Of a stretch of 51,934 nucleotides of DNA, positions 18,779 to 26,942 are shown piece by piece. Where the stretch lies: NCBI GenBank assembly GCA_947462925.1, contig CANHQP010000025.1, forward strand, positions 1-51,934, given 5' to 3'. The notes below the pieces were generated by a model. That model ran no database searches. It saw only the letters and a program-made list of their open reading frames with translations, and was not told the origin of the DNA. The DNA is from Flavobacteriia bacterium (lineage in GTDB: Bacteria > Bacteroidota > Bacteroidia > Flavobacteriales_D > Crocinitomicaceae). Each line of letters starts with the position of its first letter. The first letter of the stretch is position 1. The position numbers and the translations under genes are program-made.

Positions 18779-19462
18779 ATGCAGGAAGTTGAAAGAAATA
18801 CTATTTTAGATTTGTTATCGGCGAAATCGGCTCTAAAACAGGATGTTTATCAAGATACACAGAAAGTTTTTGTTGATCTAAAAAGGATTTTAAGTGACGA
18901 AGTTCATTCTCTAAAATCTGAGATTAAGGATGAAAGAATTCGTATGCAATACATTGATAAAGGCGAATTTGAATCACAGGTGTTTGTGGGAAGTGATTTA
19001 TTGCTTTTTCACATGCATACAAATATTTTTTTATTACCAGATTCTCATCCTTTTTGGCAATTGGATTATTTGAAGAATAATCCAAATAATGGTTATTTTG
19101 GAATAATTTACATTTATAATTTTTTAGCTCAATCATTCATTCAAGGAAGAATGGAAGACCCTGGATATTTGATTGGTAGAATTTTCATCAATTGCGAAGG
19201 ACACTTTTTTATTGAAGGCAAAGGACCACTTGGATCAGGGTTTCATGAATTGACAGAAAACGTGATTTCAGATGAAAATCTTAGGCAAATTATTTTAACT
19301 TCTTTTGCTTATGCAGTTGATTTTGATTTGTTAACACCTCCTTTTGAAATAGTATCTCAAATTAATGTTAGACAAATCAAAGCCATAAGTTCAAATTTAT
19401 CTATGCAAACGGGTAAACGTCTAGGATTTAAGTTTGAAAAAGAAGAAAACGATTTTTTTTAA
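18779..19462 (+). CDS. Uncharacterised soluble protein
   Basis: 227 residues without signal peptide or membrane helix. It starts with a charged helical region (about 1-60, ending KSEIKDERIRMQYIDKGEF) and continues as a mixed alpha/beta domain with YFGIIYIYNFLAQSFIQGR and GRIFINCEGHFFIEGKG. It finishes with an acidic-aromatic tail (EENDFF). I recognise no family. Its position between proS and the tRNA-Glu pair does not reveal a function, and it does not appear to share their promoter. Confidence 0.65.
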   Translation: MQEVERNTILDLLSAKSALKQDVYQDTQKVFVDLKRILSDEVHSLKSEIKDERIRMQYIDKGEFESQVFVGSDLLLFHMHTNIFLLPDSHPFWQLDYLKNNPNNGYFGIIYIYNFLAQSFIQGRMEDPGYLIGRIFINCEGHFFIEGKGPLGSGFHELTENVISDENLRQIILTSFAYAVDFDLLTPPFEIVSQINVRQIKAISSNLSMQTGKRLGFKFEKEENDFF

Positions 19463-19479
19463 ATTTTTTTCTTTCAATA

Positions 19480-19510
19480 TTTGCTATATCAGAAATTAGA
19501 TATATATTTG
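19480..19510 (+). promoter_or_regulatory. Complete Bacteroidota promoter for the tRNA-Glu pair
   Basis: TTTG (19480-19483), a 19-base spacer and TATATTTG (19503-19510) match the full TTTG-N19-TAnnTTTG consensus. It ends 30 bases before the first tRNA. This is the cleanest promoter in the window, as expected for a stable-RNA operon, and may also feed rpsT. Confidence 0.8.
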
Positions 19511-19540
19511 CACTCCAAAAATCAATAAAAGATTTGATTT

Positions 19541-19612
19541 GGCCCATTCGTCTAGTGGTTAGGACGCCAGGTTTTCATCCTGGAAACAGGAGTCCGATTC
19601 TCCTATGGGCTG
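19541..19612 (+). tRNA. tRNA-Glu (anticodon TTC), copy 1
   Basis: A 72-base cloverleaf: acceptor GGCCCAT with ATGGGCT (G1-U72), discriminator G73, anticodon stem CCAGG/CCTGG around loop TTTTCAT, giving anticodon TTC at 19574-19576. The CCA end is not encoded. The T-arm is AGGAG-TCCGATT-CTCCT, so position 55 (19594) is C instead of the almost universal U. Confidence 0.95.
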
Positions 19613-19645
19613 CAAAGAAAATAAACGTTCTTTACACAAATTTTT

Positions 19646-19717
19646 GGCCCATTCGTCTAGTGGTTAGGACGCCAGGTTTTCATCCTGGAAACAGGAGTCC
19701 GATTCTCCTATGGGCTG
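19646..19717 (+). tRNA. tRNA-Glu (anticodon TTC), copy 2
   Basis: Identical over all 72 bases to the copy 33 bases upstream, including the unusual C at position 55 (19699). The two probably come from one transcript. Confidence 0.95.
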
Positions 19718-19756
19718 CAAGAACATAAGTTCAAATAACTTAAATAAAAAACAATC

Positions 19757-20008
19757 ATGGCGAATCATAAGTCAGCTAAAAAAAGAATCAGATCAAACGA
19801 AGCGAAAAACCTTCGTAACAAATATCAACACAAAACAATGCGTAATGCTGTTAGAAAGTTGAGAGCTTTAACTGTGAAAAGTGAAGCAGAAACATTGTTT
19901 CCAGTTGTATCAGCAATGATCGACAAATTGGCTAAACGCAATGTTATTCACAGCAACAAAGCATCAAATCTTAAATCTGGTTTGGCTGTTCATATCAACA
20001 AAATTTAA
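19757..20008 (+). CDS. rpsT: 30S ribosomal protein bS20
   Basis: 83 residues, highly basic, beginning [17 protein letters not shown], the family hallmark, with a three-helix pattern. It binds 16S rRNA early in small-subunit assembly. It lies 39 bases after the second tRNA-Glu with no visible promoter of its own, so it may be co-transcribed with the tRNAs. A strong terminator follows. Confidence 0.97.
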   Translation: MANHKSAKKRIRSNEAKNLRNKYQHKTMRNAVRKLRALTVKSEAETLFPVVSAMIDKLAKRNVIHSNKASNLKSGLAVHINKI

Positions 20009-20026
20009 TTCATTTCTGAATTGATG

Positions 20027-20051
20027 AAGGGGGTTTTTACCCCCTTTTTTT
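20027..20051 (+). terminator. Rho-independent terminator of rpsT
   Basis: AAGGGGG pairs with CCCCCTT across a TTTTTA loop and runs into a T tract. An in-frame TTG here would extend the porin gene but is rejected for that reason. Confidence 0.85.
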
Positions 20052-20095
20052 GTTCTATACTTTTCCATTTTCAAATTATATTTTTACATTTACAA

Positions 20096-21841
20096 GTGTT
20101 AAAAATCTTTTTGTATTCTTTTTTCATGTTTCCATTTGTTGTCATGGCACAACAAAACGTTCTTTTCATTAAACAGGATATAGTGAAAATCACCAATAGA
20201 ACCGGTGGGAACACGATAGATTCACTTGATTGGTATCACGCTGGAAATTTTACTCTAAATCCTGGCGGCCCAGCAAATAATCCGTTTGGATATTCAGGTT
20301 CAGATTATTTGAACGTAGCAAGCATTTTTCAAAATCAACTTCAATTACCTAAAAAACTTAAAAGTACTTTTACAGCATTGCCTCATTTAGGTTTTACTTA
20401 TTCTTTTGGGTCTGGAAGTTTACAGTATTTAAATGCAGAATATCAGCAGACTTTCAAGAAAAATACCCATCTAAATATTGTTTACAATCGAAATTCAATT
20501 ACTTTAGGTAAAGGTTTTATGCGAAATAATAGCTTTGCCAATGATGCTTTTCAATTTTTGATTGATCACAAAGGAAAGCATTACAGCAATTTGGTTTATT
20601 TTGATTTTATCAAATCAGAGCGTGCGTTGAGTAGTGGAATTCGAACAGATACACTGATTGAAATTTATGGATTAGATTTTACGCCTGTATTTAAGGAGAA
20701 TGCGAAATCAGTAAGTCGAAACTTACAATTTGGTACACAACATCTATTCGCTGTAAATTCTGATTCGTTATTGCAGCACGGATTTGTTTATAAGAACAAA
20801 TGGAGTATTCAAAATCGTGTTTATACTGAAGTTGATACAATTTATGGATTGTATAATCAGCTAAATATCGATTCAAATGAGACTCGAGATCAATTTCAAC
20901 TAGCAAGAATCAATAATGCTGGAGGATATTTTTTCAAAACACCTAAAATTAAAGTTGAAGCACTTGTACAGCACGGATATTGGAGATTTCAAAATTTAGG
21001 AGTCAATCGCGATACAAATGAGCTTGAATTTCAAGGAAATGTAGCGTTTGATTTGGGAAAATTACATCTTCAAAATGATTTTAGCTTAAATTTACTCGGA
21101 GCACTTGGAGAATGGTCTGAAAAAGCTACAGCGAGTTTTAAAACGGAGAAAATTCAGCAATACGCGAGTTTTTCGACACAAGCAACATTGCCTTCACCTT
21201 TCATCAGACAGTATTTCGCTAACAACCATCATTGGAAATTAAATCTACTGGAAACACAAGGGAAAACGGCATTTGATTATGAAGTACATTTTCCAAAATG
21301 GGCAAATTCTTCAGTTGGTTTTGGATTTAGGAATTTGAAAAACAATTATTTCTATGTTGATTCAGTGTGGAGAAATGATACATTGAGTTCAATCAATTTG
21401 TTTTCATTGAATCTTAGAAGTCATTTGAAATGGAAAGTGCTACATTGGCAACCACAAGTGATTTTGAATTCAAGTCCTTCGAATTTTGGTTTTCTGCCAC
21501 AGTTTGATTTACGCAGTAAAGTATTTTTCAATAAAAGACTTTTCAAAGCCAAGAAATTAGATTTTATTTTAGGAGTTGATCTCAGGTATCAAGCCAATTA
21601 CAAAATGCTCAATTACGACGTTACATTGGATTTATATCGTATGCCAATGCAAAATGTTAGTCATCAAGCCATGTTTGAGTTAGATTTCTTCACCGGTATT
21701 CAAATTGACGAATTCAGATTTTACTTCAAATTTGAAAATATAGACTATTTCTGGAATAAGCAAACGAATTTGCAGCAAATTGGATACCCAATTTCACCAA
21801 ACATCATCAGATTAGGCTTTACTTGGGATTTTTTCAATTGA
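20096..21841 (+). CDS. Putative outer-membrane porin (beta-barrel)
   Basis: I place the start at GTG 20096, which yields MLKIFLYSFFMFPFVVMAQQ, a good signal peptide, and avoids the rpsT terminator. The protein is then 581 residues. An early segment (IDSLDWYHAGNFTLNPGG, then a GYSGSDYLN block) precedes many alternating amphipathic strands with aromatic ends. The last strand closes near the C-terminus (RLGFTWDFFN). It resembles the 'putative porin' families of Bacteroidota. What it lets through the outer membrane is unknown. An ATG at 20126 is an alternative start but leaves a poor signal peptide. Confidence 0.7.
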   Translation: MLKIFLYSFFMFPFVVMAQQNVLFIKQDIVKITNRTGGNTIDSLDWYHAGNFTLNPGGPANNPFGYSGSDYLNVASIFQNQLQLPKKLKSTFTALPHLGFTYSFGSGSLQYLNAEYQQTFKKNTHLNIVYNRNSITLGKGFMRNNSFANDAFQFLIDHKGKHYSNLVYFDFIKSERALSSGIRTDTLIEIYGLDFTPVFKENAKSVSRNLQFGTQHLFAVNSDSLLQHGFVYKNKWSIQNRVYTEVDTIYGLYNQLNIDSNETRDQFQLARINNAGGYFFKTPKIKVEALVQHGYWRFQNLGVNRDTNELEFQGNVAFDLGKLHLQNDFSLNLLGALGEWSEKATASFKTEKIQQYASFSTQATLPSPFIRQYFANNHHWKLNLLETQGKTAFDYEVHFPKWANSSVGFGFRNLKNNYFYVDSVWRNDTLSSINLFSLNLRSHLKWKVLHWQPQVILNSSPSNFGFLPQFDLRSKVFFNKRLFKAKKLDFILGVDLRYQANYKMLNYDVTLDLYRMPMQNVSHQAMFELDFFTGIQIDEFRFYFKFENIDYFWNKQTNLQQIGYPISPNIIRLGFTWDFFN

Positions 21842-21858
21842 TTTTTAGAAATGTGCCT

Positions 21859-22929
21859 TTATTTCATCTCTAAGGCATGTAAAGCAAATGAAGCAAGCCA
21901 ATGTTCACCTTCATAGTTTCCGTCTGTTATTGCCTCAATAGAATAGTTGAAATGCAAATCAGCCATTGATTTCAAATGTCCAAATTCTTTTGGATAAGTT
22001 TTTGCCAAAGAATAAAAGCACCAAGCCCTGCTAAAGTTCAATCCGTCTAAATGCACCAAATGTCCATCTTCACGATCAGAAACTTTGGCAGTTTCCCATT
22101 TAAATGCCTTGTCAAATAAGGGTTTTGCGAATTTTTTAGCCCAAGAAATGAATTCGTCTTTGGGTAAAATTAGCTGCATCAAATGTAATTCTTCCATGCA
22201 GGGGGATAAAAAGTCTGTTCCGCTGGGTTCCCAGGAGAAGGGGCAGTCCATATCGTTGATAAAGAATCTCTTAGATTGATCCTGAATGGCTAGCATCAAA
22301 CTGTCATTTTTGGAAAATTGCGCATATTCATAAGCCAGTGAAAGTCCAAATGCGGTATTTGCATGTGTTCCAACTCTTTGTGGATACATCAATCTAGGTA
22401 AGAATTCGATGTAGCGTTCAACAATTAAGTTACTTAAAGGTTTGAGGTTTTCAGCCAATTCACGAGCGTATTCCTGATTTGATTTTTCTAATTCGAGTTG
22501 CAATTTTAGTAACCAAGCCCAACCATAAGTGCGTTCAAACGATTTTTCATGTTTTTTGTTTAAATAGTCGATTTCCGCTTGAATGTTCGCTTTCGAAAGA
22601 TTGATTTGTAGTTTTTGAATAATTTCTTTTCTGTTTTCCAATGCAGGGAACTTGTTGAGAAGAAAAACCAATGACCAATGACCATGAACTGACGAGTGCC
22701 AATCGAAGCAACCATAAAATGCCGGGTGCAATTGAATAGGGGAAAGCAGTTCTGACGAGTCATTCAAAAGTTGATTGAGCTTGTTTGGGTATTCTTTTTG
22801 CAAACATTTGAGAGGAAGCTTGGATAAATTGTTCGCGACTGTGATATTTAATTCAACATCTTGCGCGCTGATATTTGAAACAAAAATTGAATTTATTAAA
22901 GTAAAAAGCAATAGATGGAATTTTTTCAT
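21859..22929 (-). CDS. DUF2891 family protein, exported
   Basis: 356 residues with a signal peptide ending SNISAQ. The DUF2891 hallmark is clear early in the mature protein: HPAFYGCFDWHSSVHGHWSL, followed by helical repeats. Later conserved-looking blocks are RVGTHANTAFGLSLAYEYA, MDCPFSWEPSGTDFLSPC and HLDGLNFSRAWC. The all-helical pattern suggests an alpha/alpha barrel like those of glycoside enzymes, but no activity has been established for the family to my knowledge. It converges with the porin gene, with 17 bases between the stops. Confidence 0.85.
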   Translation of the reverse strand: MKKFHLLLFTLINSIFVSNISAQDVELNITVANNLSKLPLKCLQKEYPNKLNQLLNDSSELLSPIQLHPAFYGCFDWHSSVHGHWSLVFLLNKFPALENRKEIIQKLQINLSKANIQAEIDYLNKKHEKSFERTYGWAWLLKLQLELEKSNQEYARELAENLKPLSNLIVERYIEFLPRLMYPQRVGTHANTAFGLSLAYEYAQFSKNDSLMLAIQDQSKRFFINDMDCPFSWEPSGTDFLSPCMEELHLMQLILPKDEFISWAKKFAKPLFDKAFKWETAKVSDREDGHLVHLDGLNFSRAWCFYSLAKTYPKEFGHLKSMADLHFNYSIEAITDGNYEGEHWLASFALHALEMK

Positions 22930-23376
22930 GTCAGTTAAATTTTGATTTTCTAAAGTTAAAATATTCTTGCTTATTAATAGTAGATTGAATGTGATTTTTA
23001 AATTAAATAGTTAGTCTTTAAGAGGTTTTTTACATTTTTCTTTTTTTTTTCAAATTTTACTTTAGGTTTAGTTTATTAATGTTTTGTTTATTAATAATTT
23101 ACAATCAAAATTTTCATTAAATTAATAATTTAGTTGTTTTAATTATATTTTACTTTAATTAAGTGTATTTATTACACTGTATTTTAATATTTTAAATTAT
23201 AAAATTTAGAATAATTAATTCAAAATAAATATAATTAAATAATTAGTTTTAAATTGTGGTTATACAATATTTATCTAATCAATTTTTTCTTCGGATTTAG
23301 ATTTTAAATAACAAATTTTCCTAGATTTTCAATAGATTTAAATAAGTTAATTACCTTTATTTCAAAATTAAAAATT
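22930..23376. other. Very AT-rich intergenic spacer
   Basis: 447 bases between two divergently transcribed genes with no open frame of note. Two consecutive 60-base lines (23101-23220) hold only 12 G or C in 120 bases. It contains many TTAATTA/AATTAAT words, a near-consensus -7 box for the right-hand gene (TACCTTTA) and no convincing hairpin. I see no tRNA, repeat array or DnaA-box cluster. Confidence 0.6.
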
Positions 23377-23958
23377 ATGAAATGGTTAGCTAGTGTCCTA
23401 TTCTTTCTTTTGGTCTTTTTTTCTTTTGCACAAGAGGAAGACTCTGAAATCGAAGAAACGATAAAAGAAGTTCCTAGTACTATGGAGCTGGGATTTGATG
23501 GTTATTTGGGTGCGTCTAATTTTGGTGGTTCTGGTGGAATTGGAGCTAAATTTGGTTATAAGGTAAATGAAAATTTTATCATGGGACCATCGTTTAGAGT
23601 GCAGAGAACTTGGTCTAATAACATTGGTCAGAAGTTTGGCTATACCATTTATGGTGGCGGACTTTGGGCGCATGCACGTTTTGGGAATTACTTATTTGCT
23701 GGTGCAGAATTTGAAATGTTAAAAAGCCCTTTGAATTATATTTTTATCAGTAATCAACGAACTTGGGTTCCAACTTTGTTTTTTGGAGGAGGATTTTCAA
23801 GGGAATTTAATAAGTCTGTTAGAATCAATGCGGGTGTATTTTATGATATTATCAATAACCAAAATAGTCCCTTTAGATTGAGCTATTTTATGAAAAAAGC
23901 AAATGGAACGTTGATTCCAGTGATTTATAGAATCGGTTTCTTCTTTCCAATAAATTAA
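23377..23958 (+). CDS. Small outer-membrane beta-barrel protein
   Basis: 193 residues with a signal peptide ending FFSFAQ and an acidic mature start (EEDSEIEETIKE). The rest alternates strands and Gly/aromatic turns (ELGFDGYLGASNFGGSGGIG, then GGGLWAHARFG, then FFGGGFSREF). It ends with strand RIGFFFPIN, suggesting an eight-strand barrel. No enzyme motif is present and I know no function. It is preceded by the long AT-rich spacer and followed by a bidirectional terminator shared with fabG. Confidence 0.65.
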   Translation: MKWLASVLFFLLVFFSFAQEEDSEIEETIKEVPSTMELGFDGYLGASNFGGSGGIGAKFGYKVNENFIMGPSFRVQRTWSNNIGQKFGYTIYGGGLWAHARFGNYLFAGAEFEMLKSPLNYIFISNQRTWVPTLFFGGGFSREFNKSVRINAGVFYDIINNQNSPFRLSYFMKKANGTLIPVIYRIGFFFPIN

Positions 23959-23991
23959 AAAAGGCCTGAAAAATATATTTTCAGACCTTTT
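23959..23991. terminator. Bidirectional terminator between barrel gene and fabG
   Basis: AAAAGG and CTGAAAA pair with TTTTCAG and CCTTTT around an ATATA loop, with one C/A mismatch. A-rich and T-rich flanks make it usable from both strands. Confidence 0.7.
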
Positions 23992-24011
23992 AATTTACTA
24001 TTTAAGTCGTT

Positions 24012-24758
24012 TTACATCAACATTCCCCCGCAAACATGGATTGTTTGACCTGTAACATAAGATGACATGTCAGACGCCAAGAAAACAGTAACATCTGCAA
24101 CATCTTTTGGAGATCCGCCTCTTTTCAATGGAATAGAATTTCTCCAATCTTGAACTACTTTTTCATCCAATGCGGCTGTCATTTCAGTTTCGATGAATCC
24201 TGGTGCAATCGCGTTACATCTGATATTTCTAGATCCTAATTCCTGCGCGATAGATTTTGTAAAACCAATTAAACCTGCTTTCGATGCTGCGTAATTTGAT
24301 TGTCCCGCATTTCCGCTTACGCCAACAACAGAAGACATATTGATTATTGAACCTTTTCTGGCTTTTAACATTGGTTTTTGAACAGCTTTTGTCAAATTGA
24401 AAGCAGATTTCAAATTGGTATTGATTACATCATCCCATTGTTGTTCAGTCATTCTCATCAACAAAGTGTCACGAGTAATTCCTGCATTATTAATTAAAAC
24501 ATCCACAGTTCCAAAAGTTTCAACAACTGAATCGACCAAAATTTGCGCTGCATCAAAGTTTCCAGCATCAGATTTAAATCCTTTGGCAACTCCGCCATTT
24601 GCAGTTAATTCTTTTTCTAAAGCCAGTGCTTTTTCTTCAGACGAAATGTATGTAAAGGCAACAATTGCACCTTGATTTACACATTCTTCAGCGATTGCTT
24701 TACCGATTCCTCTAGAGGCACCTGTGATTAAAACTACTTTGTCTTGTAATAATTTCAT
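24012..24758 (-). CDS. fabG: 3-oxoacyl-[acyl-carrier-protein] reductase
   Basis: 248 residues, a classical short-chain dehydrogenase: NADP-binding GASRGIG near residue 14, the NNAGI motif, the catalytic Ser in NMSSVVG and the YAASK Tyr/Lys pair. It ends with the FabG-like tail SYVTGQTIHVCGGMLM. It reduces 3-oxoacyl-ACP in fatty-acid elongation in the cytoplasm. Other fab genes are not adjacent, so the gene is monocistronic here; a different SDR substrate cannot be excluded but the sequence is close to typical FabG. Confidence 0.92.
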   Translation of the reverse strand: MKLLQDKVVLITGASRGIGKAIAEECVNQGAIVAFTYISSEEKALALEKELTANGGVAKGFKSDAGNFDAAQILVDSVVETFGTVDVLINNAGITRDTLLMRMTEQQWDDVINTNLKSAFNLTKAVQKPMLKARKGSIINMSSVVGVSGNAGQSNYAASKAGLIGFTKSIAQELGSRNIRCNAIAPGFIETEMTAALDEKVVQDWRNSIPLKRGGSPKDVADVTVFLASDMSSYVTGQTIHVCGGMLM

Positions 24759-24902
24759 AATTGTTTATTTGATTTGAATGAAATTGAATCTTTCATAAAA
24801 CTAAAGTCATTCATTTTTTTTCAAATATACATATTTCATTTAATGTCGTTGAATTCAAAAGCGAAATCAAGCTAAATATTGTTGAATACTGAGATTTAGG
24901 AA

Positions 24903-24936
24903 ACAAAAAAAGCCATTATCCGAAGACAATGGCTTT
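24903..24936 (-). terminator. Rho-independent terminator of the T9SS cargo gene
   Basis: Arms AAAGCCATT and AATGGCTTT with a 10-base loop. The A tract on the plus strand becomes the T tract on the minus strand. Confidence 0.75.
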
Positions 24937-24958
24937 CCTTGTTTTTTATTTTTAATAC

Positions 24959-26305
24959 TTATTTCACAATTGACTTGCTCAGAATACCTTCTTTGCTTGA
25001 AATCAATAATGTGTATTTTCCTTTTGAAAGTTCATTCAAATTCAATTGAATCGCATTTGAATTTTGAATACTTGAATTCAAAATGTTTCTTCCTGTAACA
25101 TCAAATAAGCTCACAGTGTAATCACTTGTTTCTTTCATTTGAATATTCAAAACGTCGTTGAATGGATTTGGATAAATCAAAGCTTCAATCGTTTCAATTT
25201 CATTGATTCCAGCAGATGCATTAAAATAAATTTGATCTGTGGATGTGAAGTAGTTGCCCAATGATTTTCCAGGGCAATATACTGCTAATCCAAGTGAATA
25301 AACACCGTTTCCTGCATTTAAAGTATAATTTTGAGTGATGTAATTGACAGAATCAATTTGAGCGACAGCCCATGTAACTGTTACAATGTTTCCTGAGAAA
25401 GTATAACTTGAAATATAAATTGAATCGATACCATTGTAATTCAATAGGCAATTTTCTTGTAAATCACTTACCAAAGAATCAACAAACAAAGAATCGCTGT
25501 AAGTATTGTTGTTGTAATTGTTTGATGGATTTGAAATAATGAAATTCACTGAGGTAGAATCGCTGTTTGCATCAATGATAGTTGCAGAATAAATTCCTTG
25601 ACAAAGACCTGAAAAATAACCGTTTGTTGAAACTTGTCCATTTGAAAGAATAATTTCATAAGGCATTGCAGCATTTGTTTGGAAATCAACAATTCCATCA
25701 CAAATACCATCTGCAGAAACGTCAGTTGTATATGGATAAACGTACAATGAATCTGTATTATTCACAGAAGAGTCTGAAACAGTTCCAGTTAGAGTCAGTT
25801 GGCAACCATTTGCATCCACAATATTTACTGTGTATGTTGAATTTGCGCACAATCCAGTTAACGTAGATGTAGAAAATGTCATTCCATTTCCTGTCCAATT
25901 GTAACTGTAAGGAGATGTTCCACCAAATAGTGCAACACCTAACATTCCATTACAGAAAGCTGGAGAACTTGCTGCTTGAGAAGTAATGCTTCCACCAAAG
26001 TTTGCACAAGGATTGTTGTTTGCTGAGATTGTAAAGTAATAACTTGTATCTGCATAAATCAAAGAACCTGTAAGATTTACAGCGTAACTTCCTTCACATA
26101 AGTTGTTGATATTGGCACCGCCGGTTTGAATAATGTTGTTTCCTGACATCCAAGTCCACGTTGAGTAAGTTGAGTCAGCTAAATAAGCTGCGCCATCGCA
26201 TGCTCCAACTGAGGTGGCATTTGACGGGTAAACCTGTGCATTTAAACTTTGACTGAAGATCGTCAAGATTCCTAAAAATGCTGTTTTTAATAAAAACTTT
26301 TTCAT
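24959..26305 (-). CDS. T9SS cargo protein with three SprB-like repeats
   Basis: 448 residues. After a signal peptide ending QSLNAQ there are three degenerate modules of 70-100 residues. Each starts with C-(D/N)-G and ends near L-C-x-(G/N)-x-Y. The last two then run into a (V/A)-T/N-I-(V/I)-D-A-N strand, for example LCANSTYTVNIVDANGC. The middle module (GGTSPYSYNWTG) is closest to the SprB repeat of gliding adhesins. Residues about 370-448 are a type A sorting domain (LIYPNPFNDVLNI, SLFDVTGRNIL, GKYTLLIS). Expected on the cell surface, perhaps as a small adhesin; no enzyme domain is visible. Confidence 0.78.
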   Translation of the reverse strand: MKKFLLKTAFLGILTIFSQSLNAQVYPSNATSVGACDGAAYLADSTYSTWTWMSGNNIIQTGGANINNLCEGSYAVNLTGSLIYADTSYYFTISANNNPCANFGGSITSQAASSPAFCNGMLGVALFGGTSPYSYNWTGNGMTFSTSTLTGLCANSTYTVNIVDANGCQLTLTGTVSDSSVNNTDSLYVYPYTTDVSADGICDGIVDFQTNAAMPYEIILSNGQVSTNGYFSGLCQGIYSATIIDANSDSTSVNFIISNPSNNYNNNTYSDSLFVDSLVSDLQENCLLNYNGIDSIYISSYTFSGNIVTVTWAVAQIDSVNYITQNYTLNAGNGVYSLGLAVYCPGKSLGNYFTSTDQIYFNASAGINEIETIEALIYPNPFNDVLNIQMKETSDYTVSLFDVTGRNILNSSIQNSNAIQLNLNELSKGKYTLLISSKEGILSKSIVK

Positions 26306-26422
26306 AATAATTCTTTTAAGTTATTCTAAAGACTTTTTCCAAAATGGAAAGTTGTCTGTGATTCAAAAAAAAAGAGAAAAAATTGTTTTTTATCTCAAAT
26401 AATTTGAAATACGAATTCAAAA

Positions 26423-26872
26423 TTAATTAATATTCAGAATAATACCTTCTTTGTCTGCAAAATAAAATTTTTCTCCATTTTTTTTATTCGACAAAGATTT
26501 ACCAATGGGAGAATTCATTCCGATGCAAAAAATGGTTAGATTTTCAATTTCGATTTTACCAATGCCGGTAGATAAATAGAAAACGCCTAAATTAGTTTCA
26601 ATCAAAGCACCAAGTTCAGCGCTAGATCTTGTTCTTTGTGGTTCCAATAGAGGTATAATGCTGCTCATTTGTTTGGTTTCATTTAGAATTTTACTGGCTT
26701 TTTCAACCTCTAATTGAACCATTGCTCGTCCAGTTTCGTGTTTGTCACCCACAGAACCTTTTGTTTCAGCTAACACAGATTCATTTGCCTCATTCCAAGA
26801 TTCAGTTGCAGATTGAATTTTTTGTTCTATTTGTTGGCAGAAAATATTGTAAACCTCTTTTTTAGTAATCAT
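26423..26872 (-). CDS. GreA/GreB-like protein
   Basis: I choose the ATG at 26872 (149 residues). The longer frame would start within the terminator region of the upstream RNase gene. The N-terminal half is an antiparallel coiled coil (IEQKIQSATESWNEAN ... VQLEVEKASKILNETKQM). The C-terminal half is a small beta domain (GALIETNLGVFYLSTGIG ... FYFADKEGIIL) that recalls the FKBP-like domain of Gre factors. The acidic tip residues needed for transcript cleavage are not obvious, so it may bind RNA polymerase without that activity. Assignment is by overall plan only. Confidence 0.6.
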   Translation of the reverse strand: MITKKEVYNIFCQQIEQKIQSATESWNEANESVLAETKGSVGDKHETGRAMVQLEVEKASKILNETKQMSSIIPLLEPQRTRSSAELGALIETNLGVFYLSTGIGKIEIENLTIFCIGMNSPIGKSLSNKKNGEKFYFADKEGIILNIN

Positions 26873-26888
26873 AGGAATAAATTTAATC

Positions 26889-26922
26889 AAAAAAAACTGC
26901 AACTTAAAAATAAGTTGCAGTT
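26889..26922 (-). terminator. Rho-independent terminator of the RNase E/G gene
   Basis: An 11-bp perfect stem (AACTGCAACTT with AAGTTGCAGTT) with a 6-base A/T loop and a T tract on the minus strand. Confidence 0.85.
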
Positions 26923-26942
26923 CGAAATTTTTCAAGCAATGT

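Noticed and set aside
19534-19728. An open frame of 64 codons with an internal protein repeat (IRLVVRTPGFHPGNRSPILL twice).
   Set aside because: It is a translation of the two identical tRNA-Glu genes, not a protein.
20021-20095. A TTG start that would add 25 residues to the porin.
   Set aside because: It overlaps the rpsT terminator, and the added residues spoil the signal peptide.
26873-26935. A 21-codon upstream extension of the GreA-like gene.
   Set aside because: It is encoded by the terminator hairpin of the upstream RNase gene; translation is unlikely to begin there.
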